Part shown: positions 15,963-24,866 of the stretch, in pieces
Layout: every line of letters starts with the position of its first letter
Position numbering within the stretch: the first letter of the stretch is position 1
Origin: Verrucomicrobiota bacterium
GTDB lineage: Bacteria; Verrucomicrobiota; Verrucomicrobiia; Chthoniobacterales; SZAS-18
Direction of reading: 5' to 3'
NCBI GenBank assembly: GCA_018240025.1
Contig: JAFEGM010000060.1
Location: 1 to 44,345, forward strand
Length of the DNA: 44,345 nt
Notes under the pieces: model-generated
Told to the model about the DNA's origin: nothing
The model's database searches: none
The model's input: the letters and a program-made list of their open reading frames with translations, nothing else
Made by a program: the position numbers and the translations under genes

Positions 15963-17027
15963 TCAGAGCTTCGAGGCTTCGATCAGGCGCAGACAGCGCT
16001 GCTCGAGGTAGAGGCACATTTTGCCGAAGCCGGCGAACTGGGGGTTCGTGGTCTGGCGGTGGAAGAAACGGTACCAGATCTGCTGCACGATGACCACGAG
16101 GCGGAAGAGGCCATAGACCGCGTAGAAATCGAAGTTGTCCACGCGGCGGCCGGTGCGCTCGGCGTAGTAGTCGAGCACCTCGGCGCGCGTCAGCATGCCG
16201 GGCGCGTTCGTCGGCTGACGGCGGGTGTGCTGGAAGACCGCGTCGTCGTCGGTCTGGACCCAGTAGGCGAGCGTGTTGCCGAGATCCATGAGGGGATCGC
16301 CCAGCGTGGCCATCTCCCAATCGAGCACGCCGATGACCTGCAGCGGATCGGTCGGGTCGAGCACCACGTTGTCGAAGCGGAAGTCGCCGTGGATCACGCA
16401 GGTGGCGGAATCGGACGCCGGCATCTTCGCCTGCAGCCAGGCGATGACCGCCTCGCAATCGCCCACGTCCGGCGTGCGGGCCTTGCGGTAGCGATCGCTC
16501 CAGCCGCCGATCTGCCGCTGCACGTAGCCTTCGCCCTTGCCGAGACTTTGCAGCTCGGTGCCCCGCCATTCGACCGCGTGGAGCTCGATGAGCTTGTCGA
16601 TCACATTCAGGCAGAGCTGCCGCGTGCGGGCCGCGTCCAGTCCGAGCCGCGGTGGAAAGTCCTGGCGCGGAATGATCCCGGCGAGGCGCTCCATGACGAA
16701 GAAGTCGACGCCGAGCACGGCCGGATTGTCGCAGACCGCCACGACCTGCGGCACCTGCGGATAGACCGGGCGCAGCGCGCGCAGCACCCGCGCCTCGCGC
16801 AGCATGTCGTGGGCCGACTTCGCTTTCTGCCCGGCCGGCGGCCGGCGCAGGACGAGATCGCGGCAGGGGTAATGCAGGCGGTAGGTCAGATTCGACGCGC
16901 CGCCTGGGAACTGCGTGACCTCGGGCAGATCGGGGCTGAGCTCGGGCAACTGCGCGCGCAGGAATGCATGCACCGAGGCGACGTCGAATTCGTCGCCGGA
17001 GCGAACAGGTTTGGCGTGGTCGATCAT
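15963..17027 (-). CDS. APH-family phosphotransferase (ACAD10/11-N / LvaA-like)
   Basis: A 354-residue kinase of the aminoglycoside/choline-kinase fold. The N-lobe has F-P-G-G-A-S-N-L-T-Y-R-L and the Lys-region L-R-R-P. The catalytic loop is C-V-I-H-G-D-F-R-F-D-N-V-V-L and the metal motif V-L-D-W-E-M-A-T-L-G-D-P-L-M-D-L-G. These blocks match the kinase domain of ACAD10/11 and of LvaA. Those kinases phosphorylate the 4-hydroxyl of a 4-hydroxyacyl-CoA so that the partner acyl-CoA dehydrogenase can eliminate phosphate. The same operon carries such a dehydrogenase. ATG 17027 is chosen because similarity begins directly after it; the open frame upstream overlaps the DUF1877 gene. Confidence 0.88.
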   Translation of the reverse strand: MIDHAKPVRSGDEFDVASVHAFLRAQLPELSPDLPEVTQFPGGASNLTYRLHYPCRDLVLRRPPAGQKAKSAHDMLREARVLRALRPVYPQVPQVVAVCDNPAVLGVDFFVMERLAGIIPRQDFPPRLGLDAARTRQLCLNVIDKLIELHAVEWRGTELQSLGKGEGYVQRQIGGWSDRYRKARTPDVGDCEAVIAWLQAKMPASDSATCVIHGDFRFDNVVLDPTDPLQVIGVLDWEMATLGDPLMDLGNTLAYWVQTDDDAVFQHTRRQPTNAPGMLTRAEVLDYYAERTGRRVDNFDFYAVYGLFRLVVIVQQIWYRFFHRQTTNPQFAGFGKMCLYLEQRCLRLIEASKL

Positions 17028-17044
17028 GAAGGTTCGCGCTCGGG

Positions 17045-17536
17045 TCAATGGACGCTGAGTAGCAGCCCGCGTCCGCTTTGCGCCGTCTCGTGCACAAACC
17101 GGCGCAGTTCGGTAAAATGCTGCAGCAGGTAGCCGAGCGTGTCGTCCTCTGCCGGGGCGCGATCCCAGATGCGCGGATAAATGTCGAGTTCGACCATGCG
17201 CTCCGGCGCGAATCGCGCCCGCAGCATGTCCGGCGTCAACCCGCCCAGCCAAGCGTCGATCGCAGCCACCTGCTTCGTTCCGTAGGTGCGGGCCGAGTCG
17301 TCCTCGTCCCCCAACTCTTGGCCGCCGAGGAGCAGAAAACTCTGCGGGAAAGCGCCCTCCGACACGGTGCCGGTGAAAAGGAAATGCAGGCCGTGCCACG
17401 CTTTGTCGATCCAGCAGTGCGGCCCGGTATTCTCCCCGTCCTCCTCCTCCTCGAATTCGAGCAGGTCCAGCTCGCCGCTCTCCAGCCGCTTGCGCACGTC
17501 TTCGTCGATGGCCGTCAGGATACAGGTCATTCCCAT
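17045..17536 (-). CDS. DUF1877 / YfbM-like protein
   Basis: A 163-residue soluble protein beginning M-G-M-T, as YfbM-type proteins do. It has C-W-I-D-K-A-W-H-G-L-H-F-L-F-T-G and, later, Y-G-T-K-Q-V-A-A-I-D-A-W-L, the conserved features of DUF1877. The function is unknown. It lies 10 bases after the acyl-CoA dehydrogenase and 17 before the kinase, firmly inside the operon. This is an unusual position, because the family normally occurs alone. It may be a recent insertion or have a pathway role. Confidence 0.88.
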   Translation of the reverse strand: MGMTCILTAIDEDVRKRLESGELDLLEFEEEEDGENTGPHCWIDKAWHGLHFLFTGTVSEGAFPQSFLLLGGQELGDEDDSARTYGTKQVAAIDAWLGGLTPDMLRARFAPERMVELDIYPRIWDRAPAEDDTLGYLLQHFTELRRFVHETAQSGRGLLLSVH

Positions 17537-17546
17537 GGCGCGAGGA

Positions 17547-18782
17547 TCAGTGAGCGAACGGTGCGGGCAAGTGCTTGCGCAATTCGAGCTTGCCGACCAG
17601 CGCGCGGTGCACCGCGTCGGGACCGTCCACGATCCGGAGCACCCGGGCGTAGGCATAGAGCGCGGCCAGCGGGAAGTCGTCGCTGACGCCAGCGCCACCG
17701 TGCATCTGGATCGCTTCGTCGATCACATCGCAGGCCACCTGCGGGACCACGACCTTGATCTGCGAGATCTCGCTCATCGCGTGCTTCGCGCCGACGCGGT
17801 CGATCAGCCAGGCGGTCTTGAGCGTGAGCAGCCGGGCCTGTTCGAGGGCGATGCGCGCATTCGCGATGCGGTCGACATTGCCGCCGAGTCGCGCCAGCGG
17901 CTGCCCGAAGGCCACCCGGCGGATGGACCGTTGGCACATCAGCTCGAGCGCCCGTTCGGCCGCGCCCAGCGCCCGCATGCAGTGGTGAATGCGGCCCGGC
18001 CCGAGGCGTCCCTGCGCGATCTCGAAGCCGCGGCCTGGCCCGAGCAGCAGGTTGCTGGCCGGCACGCGCACGTCGCGGAAGACGACCTCGCCGTGGCCGG
18101 ACGGCTCGTCGAAACCGCCGAAGACCGGCAGCATGCGCACGATCTCCACTCCGGGGGCGTCGATCGGCACCAGGACCATCGAATGCCGCTGGTGCTTGTC
18201 GGCCTGCGGATCGGTGACGCCCATGAAGATGAGCAGGCGGCAATGCGGATGGCCGAGCCCGGTGCTCCACCATTTGCGGCCGTTGAGCACGATCTCGTCG
18301 CCGTCCAACACCGCTGTGGCGCGCATGTTGGTGGCATCGGACGAGGCGACCTCCGGCTCGGTCATGCAGAAGGCCGAGCGGATGCGCCCGTCGAGCAGCG
18401 GCTGCAGCCATTCTTCCTGCTGCGCGGGCGTGCCGTAGTTGGCCAGGACCTCCATGTTCCCCGTGTCCGGCGCGTTGCAGTTGCAGACTTCGGGTGCGAG
18501 GAACGAGCGGCCCATCTCTTCCGCCAGCGGCGCGTAGTCGGCGTTGCTCAGCCCCGAGCCGCCGTGCGCCGTGCCGGGCAGGAAAAGGTTCCACAAGCCG
18601 GCCGCCCGGGCGCGGGCCTTCATCTCCTCCATGATGGCCGGCTGCCGCCAGCGCCGCCAGTCGCCCCCGCCCTGGGAGAGTTGTTCGTGATACACCCGCT
18701 CGGCGGGCTGCACGTGTTCGCGCAGGAAGGCCTTCAGTTGTTCGAGCTTTTCGCGCGCCGCCAGCGAGGGGGAGAAATCCAT
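17547..18782 (-). CDS. Acyl-CoA dehydrogenase (ACAD10/11-like)
   Basis: A 411-residue flavoprotein. N-terminal helices end in W-N-L-F-L-P. FAD/substrate strands include [12 protein letters not shown] and N-G-R-K-W-W-S-T-G. The C-terminal bundle has [16 protein letters not shown], characteristic of the ACAD10/11 group rather than straight-chain ACADs, and Q-M-H-G-G-A-G-V-S. In that group the enzyme works with an APH-type kinase on 4-phosphooxyacyl-CoA. The kinase gene here lies one gene downstream. It is the first gene of a five-gene operon, and its start ATG faces a 323-base divergent spacer. Confidence 0.92.
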   Translation of the reverse strand: MDFSPSLAAREKLEQLKAFLREHVQPAERVYHEQLSQGGGDWRRWRQPAIMEEMKARARAAGLWNLFLPGTAHGGSGLSNADYAPLAEEMGRSFLAPEVCNCNAPDTGNMEVLANYGTPAQQEEWLQPLLDGRIRSAFCMTEPEVASSDATNMRATAVLDGDEIVLNGRKWWSTGLGHPHCRLLIFMGVTDPQADKHQRHSMVLVPIDAPGVEIVRMLPVFGGFDEPSGHGEVVFRDVRVPASNLLLGPGRGFEIAQGRLGPGRIHHCMRALGAAERALELMCQRSIRRVAFGQPLARLGGNVDRIANARIALEQARLLTLKTAWLIDRVGAKHAMSEISQIKVVVPQVACDVIDEAIQMHGGAGVSDDFPLAALYAYARVLRIVDGPDAVHRALVGKLELRKHLPAPFAH

Positions 18783-19105
18783 GTGCCGCAACCTGCTGCG
18801 CCCGCCCCGTCCCGCAAGCGCGGGCGCGGAGGGTCTGGTTCCGCCGCGCGCAGCTTCGCCGAGGGCCGCTGCCCTCCCTCGCGGACGGCATTCCCATTCG
18901 TCCTGGTTGAGTGCAATCTCGCGCAGGGGCGAAAGACGCGTCGGCGCGGGCCTGTGCCTCCCATCGTTCCAAGAATCTGCGCCTAATCCCATTGAATCTG
19001 CGGATCAGCTCCACCCGTCCCCCGATGGAACCCGCCGGCACGGAAATACGGCATAATTTACCGAGTCGCCATTGCCTTTCGGAAAAGGGTCTCCGAGCTT
19101 CCCGA
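18783..19105. other. Divergent spacer with direct repeats
   Basis: 323 bases between the acyl-CoA dehydrogenase (minus) and the delta-60 protein (plus). It contains two copies of GAATCTGCG at 18973-18981 and 18994-19002, exactly 21 bases apart, and an AT-richer CATAATTTA at 19052-19060 that could be a -10 region for the plus-strand gene. No good -35 is seen. ORFs crossing it look like non-coding extensions. Confidence 0.45.
19052..19057 (+). promoter_or_regulatory. Possible -10 box of the delta-60 gene
   Basis: CATAAT in an otherwise GC-rich spacer, 48 bases before the ATG. The hexamer about 17 bases upstream is a poor match to TTGACA, so this is tentative. Confidence 0.25.
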
Positions 19106-22100
19106 ATGTTTCGCTCTTTCGCTTGCACGGCGTTGGGTCTCGTGGCGGTCGCCCTCTCCTCGCTCTCCGCGGCCTCCGGGACGGACCCGGCCTTCGTCGC
19201 CAGCTTCGCGGGACCGGCGGCGGTTCGCTCGGTGCTGCCGCTGGCCGATGGCGGGGCGCTGGTCTTCGGCGATTTCGAGCAATTCGAAGGCGTGCCCCGG
19301 AATCGCGTCGCGCGGGTCGGCGCAGACGGCGCCGTCCTCGCGCTGACCGGGGCGAGCGGGGCGCAGCCGGCGCCGCCGACGCAGATCCAGGAGGTCGGCG
19401 ACGGCTCGGCGCTCCTGGCGGGCGAATTCGTCAGCTACGACGGACAACCCGCGCTGGGCCTCGTGCGCGTGAACCTCGCCACCGGCGCGGTCCTCGAGAC
19501 GTTCCCCGGCCCGGTCGGAGGGGGCGTCTACAAGTATTTCCTCCCCGGCAATGGCTACATCTACCGTGTCCGCGCCGACGGGTTCGCCTCGACCCGCCCG
19601 CTGGAGCGGCTGCTGCCCAACCGGCAGCCCGATCCGGCGTTCGTCTGCAGCGTCTATGCGCCACGCACCGTTTTTGCTGGCCCAGGCGGAACGCTGGTCG
19701 TCCACGACACCAACTTCGGCCAGAACGACCGTTTGCGACGGGTACTGTCCGATGGCTCGGCGGACGTCGCCTTTCCGGTGCAGAGCTATCCCTCTCAGAG
19801 CATCCGGCTTGGCGCGTTCCCGGACGGCCGATTCCTGCTTTGGGAGTCCGGGCCTATCACGATGCCTCAGCGCCTGACGCGCCGCCTCGCGGCGGACGGC
19901 GCGGTCGACCCCGCCTTCGCCCAGCTCGAGTTCGACGTCTCGTTCCTGCCGCTCCAACTCGCCCTTGCGGCGGACGGCTCCGCCATCCTCAGCGGCTACT
20001 CGTACAACCCCTCCGTCAATAACCCGCTTCCGCTCGGTTACGGAACCCTCCGCGCGAGCGCCGCCGGAGCGGTTACGGTGCTGGCCCGGGGATTCGCCTC
20101 GGACTCCACGGTGGAGCTGCGCGCCGCCTCCGCGGTCGACGGCCGGCTCTGGATCTGGGGCGAGTTTTCGGGCTGCAATGGCGTAGCCGCCGGCGGACTC
20201 GTGCGCCTCGCTGCGAATCTCGCGCCCGGGCCGGAAAGGACCTTTCGCGCCACCGGCACCACGGGAAGCGCGAACCTGTTCGCCCTCGCCCCGGCGTCCC
20301 AGGCAGGCACCTTCGTGGGCGGCAACTTCCTGCTCGTGGGCGGATTGCCGGCGGGCCATTTCGCCCGGCTCGATGCCACCGGCGGCCCGCTCGGACCGGT
20401 GGCCAGCTTCGACGGCCCGATCCAAGGTCTGAGGCGCGGCGCCGACGGCCGACTCCTCGTCTGGGGGCAGTTCCGCGCCGTCGAAGGCGTGACTTCACCG
20501 CGCGTCGCCGTGCTGCTGCCGAGCGGCCAGCGCGACAGCTCCTTCACCAGCGTGCTCGACCCCGCCGAAGTCGGTCAAGTCGTGGCCGCCTTCGATGCGA
20601 GCGGGCGGGTGCTGATCGGGGGCGATTTCCGCAGCGTCGGCGGCGTCTCGCGCATCGCGGTCGCGCGTCTGCTCGCCAGCGGCGCGCTCGATCTCTCCTT
20701 CGACGCCGGCCTGACCCTGGCCTTCGGCGGGCCCGACGTGCGGGTGCTCCGGGTGGACGCCAATGGCCGCGTCTATGTGGGCGGAGGAGTGGGGGCGGCA
20801 TTTACCGCCTTGCTGCAGCCGAGTGCGTCCTCATTGGCCAACGGTGGCCCGCGCAGCACTTGTGTGGTCCGGCTACAGTCTGGCGGAACGCCGGACGCGA
20901 CCTTCATTTCACCGATCGCGCCGAGTTCGCAGTATCAACAGTCGGTGACCGATCTCTACCCGGAGGCAGACGGCAGCGTCTACCTGGCCGGTTCCGCTCA
21001 ACTGTTTCGCATCGACGCGGACACTCGCCTCCGGCGTGAGTACCTCGTCCGTCTCCTCCGGGGCGGCAGCCTCGACCGCTCGGTCGCGTCCGACCTCATC
21101 CTGACCGATGGCGGGGCCTACTCCGACTCCCTGACCCCGACCGATGGTGGCCGTTTCTGGCTCTTCACCACCGATCTCTTCGGCCAAGGCGAGCCGCCGG
21201 CCGTCACGCGTGTGTTTTGGAATGGGCAGCGCGACACGACTTGGGGAGGAAGCGGCAGCGTGGTGCCGACCGGCGCCCTCACTTGCCGCACCGATGGTCG
21301 CGTCGTCTTCGTCGGTCAGTCCGGCGGATTGAACTCCGTCTTCCTCGGCGCCGCCGATGATGGCGGCGCACCCGTCATCGCCGCGCAGCCGGTGGCGGTC
21401 CGCGCCAATGCCGGTCAGCCCGCGGTGCTGCGGGCCAGCGCCAGCGGAGCGCCGGGCATCGTTTTCGCCTGGTTCCACGACGGCAATCCGGTGGCGGGCG
21501 GTACCGATGGCCGCCTGGCGCTTCCGCCGGTCACCCCGACCGAACTGGGGCAATACTATGCCGTGGCCAGCAACTCCGTCGGCTCCGCCACGACCGACAC
21601 GGTCAGTGTGACCTTCAACACGCCACCGACCCTGACGTTGCCCGGGGCCCAGAGCGTGCCGCAGCTCACGGGCGTCCCGCTCGATCCGCCGATCTCCTTC
21701 GGCGATGCCGAGAGCGTGGTCGACCTGCGAGTGTGGGGATCGCCCAGCGGCGTTACCGGCAACGTCCCACTCAACGGGTTGACCTTTGCGCCGGGCATTC
21801 CGGTCAGCCTGCAGGCACCGCCGCTCACGCCGGTGGCGGCACCGTGGCAATACCGGCTGGTCGTGCGGGCCGAGGACCAGGACGGCGCCTCGGTCACCTC
21901 CGAAGTCGTGCTGCAGGTCCGAGACAGCACCTACGCCGAATGGTCGCTCGGCTACTTCACGCCCGCCGAGTTGGCTGATCCGAATATCAGCGGGCCCAAC
22001 GCCGATCCTAACCGCGACGGACTTCCGAACCTCCTCGCCTTCGCCTTCGGGCTCGATCCCCGCGTCTCGAGCGCGGTCGCGAGCCCTGCCCTGCCCAAGA

Positions 22101-22330
22101 TTCAGCCGGACGGACTGGGCGGGTTCCAGCTGACTTACCGCGCGCCCAACCTCCCCGTCGGCGGCGTCGGCGTCGACCTCCTCGGCAGCAACGACCTGCA
22201 AACGTGGCAACCGGTCGCACCCAACATCCTCAGCCGCACCCTGCTCCCCGACCAACGCACCGTCGAGATCCAGGCCCGTGTCCCGTTCGGCAGCGGTCCA
22301 TTCTACCGTGTCCGCGCCACCGAGCAATAA
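19106..22330 (+). CDS. Secreted delta-60 repeat / Ig-like protein
   Basis: A 1074-residue exported protein. A signal peptide (MFRSFACTALGLVAVALSSL, cleavage probably after A-A-S) is followed by repeated ~60-residue blade-like units with signatures such as L-A-D-G-G-A-L-V-F-G-D-F and V-L-I-G-G-D-F, characteristic of delta-60 repeats, up to about residue 740. An Ig-like domain (about 754-840) has I-A-A-Q-P and G-Q-Y-Y-A-V-A-S-N. The last ~130 residues hold a Ca-type D-P-N-R-D-G-L-P-N-L-L-A-F-A-F-G-L-D-P motif and end F-Y-R-V-R. It is probably surface-bound or released. The start ATG follows a long leader frame without similarity. The binding target is unknown. Confidence 0.85.
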   Translation: MFRSFACTALGLVAVALSSLSAASGTDPAFVASFAGPAAVRSVLPLADGGALVFGDFEQFEGVPRNRVARVGADGAVLALTGASGAQPAPPTQIQEVGDGSALLAGEFVSYDGQPALGLVRVNLATGAVLETFPGPVGGGVYKYFLPGNGYIYRVRADGFASTRPLERLLPNRQPDPAFVCSVYAPRTVFAGPGGTLVVHDTNFGQNDRLRRVLSDGSADVAFPVQSYPSQSIRLGAFPDGRFLLWESGPITMPQRLTRRLAADGAVDPAFAQLEFDVSFLPLQLALAADGSAILSGYSYNPSVNNPLPLGYGTLRASAAGAVTVLARGFASDSTVELRAASAVDGRLWIWGEFSGCNGVAAGGLVRLAANLAPGPERTFRATGTTGSANLFALAPASQAGTFVGGNFLLVGGLPAGHFARLDATGGPLGPVASFDGPIQGLRRGADGRLLVWGQFRAVEGVTSPRVAVLLPSGQRDSSFTSVLDPAEVGQVVAAFDASGRVLIGGDFRSVGGVSRIAVARLLASGALDLSFDAGLTLAFGGPDVRVLRVDANGRVYVGGGVGAAFTALLQPSASSLANGGPRSTCVVRLQSGGTPDATFISPIAPSSQYQQSVTDLYPEADGSVYLAGSAQLFRIDADTRLRREYLVRLLRGGSLDRSVASDLILTDGGAYSDSLTPTDGGRFWLFTTDLFGQGEPPAVTRVFWNGQRDTTWGGSGSVVPTGALTCRTDGRVVFVGQSGGLNSVFLGAADDGGAPVIAAQPVAVRANAGQPAVLRASASGAPGIVFAWFHDGNPVAGGTDGRLALPPVTPTELGQYYAVASNSVGSATTDTVSVTFNTPPTLTLPGAQSVPQLTGVPLDPPISFGDAESVVDLRVWGSPSGVTGNVPLNGLTFAPGIPVSLQAPPLTPVAAPWQYRLVVRAEDQDGASVTSEVVLQVRDSTYAEWSLGYFTPAELADPNISGPNADPNRDGLPNLLAFAFGLDPRVSSAVASPALPKIQPDGLGGFQLTYRAPNLPVGGVGVDLLGSNDLQTWQPVAPNILSRTLLPDQRTVEIQARVPFGSGPFYRVRATEQ

Positions 22331-22462
22331 GCGGCCGATCTCCGGGATCTACCCTGTCCTCGATCGCGAGCCGCTGCGAGTGGTAACAAAAGGGCGAGAA
22401 GACCAAAGAACGAGAACGAGAGTTCAGATCCCCGATCTCCGCTCGCAAATCTGTCTCCGCTC

Positions 22463-22540
22463 TCGTTCCTCCGCTCCTCCGCTCCTCCGCTCCTCCGCTC
22501 CTCCGCTCCTCCGCTCCTCCGCTCCTCCGCTCCTCCGCTC
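22463..22540. repeat. 8-bp tandem repeat (CCGCTCCT)n
   Basis: About 8.75 perfect copies of CCGCTCCT (22471-22540), preceded by a degenerate copy, in the spacer after the delta-60 gene. On the minus strand it reads as Gly-Ala-Glu-Glu-Arg-Arg-Ser repeats in every frame, which explains short Arg/Glu-rich ORFs here. I regard them as non-coding. Confidence 0.9.
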
Positions 22541-22588
22541 ACATTTCGGATTGAGCCCTTGCCCAGCTCCGGGAAGGATGCGGCTCCG

Positions 22589-23050
22589 ATGTCGCGCCGT
22601 CTCTTTCAAGCCAGCCTCGTTCTCTTCGTCCTTGCCTGCATCCTGCCGGCGCTGCACTTCCGCAACGTCACCCCGACCGGCGCGGGCGCGCTGAATTCGC
22701 AGCACGGCGGCGCGGTGCTGCTGATGGGCTGGCTGAGCCTTTTCGTCGGCCAGACCGCCTGGCTGGCCAATCCCTGCTTCGTGCTCGGCTCGATCCTGCA
22801 AGGCGTCGGCCGGCGCCTTGGCGCGCGGATCTGCCTGGCCCTCGCCGCCCTGCTCGCCGCCACGACTGCGAAGCTGCCCGGTGCGGTCATTCCCGCCGAC
22901 GAAGCCGGCGTGAACAAGATGCAGCTCGACAGCTTTGGCCCCGGCGCCTGGGCCTGGTTCGCCGCCATCGGCCTTGGCCTGCTCGCGGCCTTCCTTCCCG
23001 CCCCGACTCCCCCCCAGCTCCCGTCCGGCCCACCCAACCTGCCGAAGTAG
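22589..23050 (+). CDS. Membrane protein, unknown (4 TM)
   Basis: A 153-residue protein with four hydrophobic stretches (about 7-27, 50-68, 86-104, 128-146) and short loops, one with the sequence F-R-N-V-T-P-T-G-A-G. I choose ATG 22589 over a TTG at 22559 because hydrophobic segment 1 follows directly and GGGAAGGA lies upstream as a ribosome-binding site. I do not recognise the family. The Pro-rich C-terminus (PAPTPPQLPSGPP) probably lies in the cytoplasm or periplasm as a tail. It is flanked on both sides by CCGCTCCT repeats. Confidence 0.65.
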   Translation: MSRRLFQASLVLFVLACILPALHFRNVTPTGAGALNSQHGGAVLLMGWLSLFVGQTAWLANPCFVLGSILQGVGRRLGARICLALAALLAATTAKLPGAVIPADEAGVNKMQLDSFGPGAWAWFAAIGLGLLAAFLPAPTPPQLPSGPPNLPK

Positions 23051-23054
23051 AACG

Positions 23055-23078
23055 CCGCTCCTCCGCTCCTCCGCTGCT
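23055..23078. repeat. Short CCGCTCCT repeat, 3 copies
   Basis: Three copies (CCGCTCCT, CCGCTCCT, CCGCTGCT) between the convergent ends of the membrane-protein gene and the next minus-strand gene. The last base touches that gene's stop. It is the same unit as at 22471-22540. Confidence 0.75.
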
Positions 23079-23518
23079 CAGCCGGCCGGATCTTCCGTGC
23101 CGAGTCCCTCCTCGCCAGCGTCGAAATCTTCCTTCCGGTGCCAGCGAAGGTGAGCGACCTGCGGCAGTTCTGAGATCGCCGCATGCATGGCGGCCACGCT
23201 GTCCGACAGGACGTCACGATCGCGGCCGCCGAAGAGCGAGCCGAGGAATCCGACCTTCCGCTCGAGCCAGCCGACCCACATGGCCGGTTCTTCCTCATCC
23301 GCCGGTCGCAGACCGAGGAAGAATTGGTAATCCGTCTCGCCGACGCGAAACCCGAAGTATCCGCCGAAGTCCTCTTCGCGTGGTTCGACTTCCGTCGCCA
23401 CGCCCTGCGCGCGCAGCCGCTCGATCAGCGCTCGCGCCAGGCGCAAGGGATCGGCCGCCGACTCCGACGGGTCCGGTAGCTGAGCTTGAAAAGTGACGAG
23501 CGTGCGGAGCGCTTCCAT
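23078..23518 (-). CDS. Conserved hypothetical protein (146 aa)
   Basis: A soluble, acidic, 146-residue protein. Features are a strand L-V-T-F-Q-A-Q-L, a helix rich in Arg (LARALIERLRAQG), the strands Y-F-G-F-R-V-G-E-T-D-Y-Q-F-F-L-G-L, and the W-V-G-W-L-E-R-K segment. The end is acidic. The pattern is that of a compact alpha/beta protein conserved in proteobacterial and verrucomicrobial genomes, as far as I recall, without a known role. The ATG at 23518 (MEALRTLV) follows a frame that is open but unrelated upstream. It is divergently oriented from the next gene. Confidence 0.75.
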   Translation of the reverse strand: MEALRTLVTFQAQLPDPSESAADPLRLARALIERLRAQGVATEVEPREEDFGGYFGFRVGETDYQFFLGLRPADEEEPAMWVGWLERKVGFLGSLFGGRDRDVLSDSVAAMHAAISELPQVAHLRWHRKEDFDAGEEGLGTEDPAG

Positions 23519-23914
23519 GGCGGAGTGTCGTTCGTCTCGAGGCCTCGAGGAAGCAAAGGCGTGCGGGAGCGTTTTCTCGCCGGTCAATCTCACCTGCCGG
23601 ATCTGCCGAATCGTCCGTTCACTCCCCGGCTTGACGGCTTTTCTCGCTTCACGGCAGCAAGCGGCGCACACTGCGCCGCATCTCGCCCGCGATTTCACCC
23701 AACTCGGCGGGCGGGGCGGCCGCACTCGGAGATTGCGGACTACCTGCCCCCGCTCTCCCATAGTTCTAGTACGCTGGCCTTCTCGCCTTTTTGTAATTCT
23801 CATGCGTGCTCCGCCAACGGAAGCACTCGTCTCAGCCGATCACGCGCCCACCCGCGAATAACACTTGGACCCGCCGCCGATGTCGCGGAGGCTTCTCCGC
23901 TTTCCCGCTCCACC
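23519..23914. other. Divergent spacer, no gene recognised
   Basis: 396 bases with long but unconvincing ORFs and no recognised protein. The right part has the only AT-richer stretch (CCTTTTTGTAATTCTC around 23790-23802), which could hold a promoter for the plus-strand gene. I see no hairpin terminator or operator-like palindrome. Confidence 0.5.
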
Positions 23915-24610
23915 ATGCGCAAACAGCTCATCGTCGGCGCCACTGCCGTCCTCGCCGCCGTGCTGGGAACCGCCTACTACGGGTTCCAGACGGTCAAGGA
24001 CATCACCCAGCTGCTGAAGGAGAACCAGGAGCTGAAGGCGTCCATCGCCCGCCTGACCAGCGAGCAGGAGATCGGCATCGCCCAGGTCACGGCGCAGGAA
24101 CGCGGCGCCGACGGTCAGCTGCGCACGACCGTCCGCTTCGTGGAACTGCCGCTCAATGCCGGCCGCATCGACACCGAGTACACCTTCAGCGGCGACGTCC
24201 TCTACTTCGAGGCCCTGGTGGTGAAATTCGAGGAACCTCTCGTGGCCAGGGGCGAGGAGCGCGCCCTTTACGTCTGGCGGCGGCTCTACGCCGAGAAGGT
24301 CGCCCCCGCCGACGGCAAGATCCTCCAGCCCGAGCGCACCGAACCCGCCCGCTACGAAGCCACCTTCGCCAAGCTCAAGCTGGCCGAGCGCACCACCTTC
24401 TGGAACGCCATCTGGGACCTCGCCCATGACACCCAGCGTCTGCGCAGCCTCGGAGTCCGCGCCATCAGCGGCAAGGCGCCGAGCTACCAGATGCGGCCCG
24501 GCTACCGCTACTACCTCAAGATCAGCGCCACCGGCGAGCTGAACATCGAGCCCGAGGCCGACCCGTTGGCCGCGAAGCCGGCGGTGCCGACGCCCACGCC
24601 AGGAAAGTGA
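23915..24610 (+). CDS. Membrane-anchored hypothetical protein
   Basis: A 231-residue protein. The N-terminal hydrophobic segment (residues 5-25, LIVGATAVLAAVLGTAYYG) reads as an uncleaved anchor, followed by a short coiled-coil (L-L-K-E-N-Q-E-L-K-A-S-I-A-R-L) and a strand-rich globular domain with V-R-F-V-E-L-P-L-N and Y-F-E-A-L-V-V-K-F-E. The C-terminus is Pro-rich. I do not recognise a family. The orientation predicts a soluble domain outside the membrane. The last codons merge with a GTGACCGG-type repeat right after the stop. Confidence 0.7.
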   Translation: MRKQLIVGATAVLAAVLGTAYYGFQTVKDITQLLKENQELKASIARLTSEQEIGIAQVTAQERGADGQLRTTVRFVELPLNAGRIDTEYTFSGDVLYFEALVVKFEEPLVARGEERALYVWRRLYAEKVAPADGKILQPERTEPARYEATFAKLKLAERTTFWNAIWDLAHDTQRLRSLGVRAISGKAPSYQMRPGYRYYLKISATGELNIEPEADPLAAKPAVPTPTPGK

Positions 24611-24778
24611 GCGGTGACCGGGTGACAGAGCGAAGAGCAATCGCGAGGTCAGCCGAAGAATTCGGACCGCACTCGCCGTCGCTCCCCTAACGGGCGCGCT
24701 GGTTTGCCGTATCCAGCTTCCGCTGGGCGAGGTATCCGCGCGAGACCCCTGCTCCCCCGCTCCCCTGCTCGTCCGCTC
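24606..24778. repeat. Two short 8-bp tandem repeat tracts
   Basis: Directly after the stop: GTGAGCGG-TGACCGGGTGACAG (24606-24627), a degenerate form of the 40891-40953 unit. At 24747-24778: four degenerate copies of CCCYGCTC, the same unit class as the CCGCTCCT tracts. The stretch between (24628-24746) shows no gene. Confidence 0.55.
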
Positions 24779-24866
24779 CTAGGCATTTTTCCCGCCGCCC
24801 GGTCTCGGAGATCGCCAGACGCGCCAGGGGACGTTACAACGGTCCACTCGCGGCTCCGCGTTTCCC

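Noticed and set aside
14916..17132. A 738-codon plus-strand ORF opposite the SDR/kinase operon
   Set aside because: His/Arg/Glu-rich composition typical of an antisense frame in high-GC DNA; the minus-strand genes have full motifs.
19058..20425. Minus-strand ORF of 455 codons opposite the delta-60 gene
   Set aside because: Arg/Glu/Gly-rich shadow; the plus strand carries a signal peptide and delta-60 repeats.
22463..22540. Possible CRISPR array
   Set aside because: Continuous 8-bp units without spacers; no cas genes.
22303..22542. Minus-strand ORF encoding Gly-Ala-Glu-Glu-Arg-Arg-Ser repeats
   Set aside because: Direct product of the 8-bp repeat read in any frame; the unit is not a multiple of three and there is no folded-protein signal.
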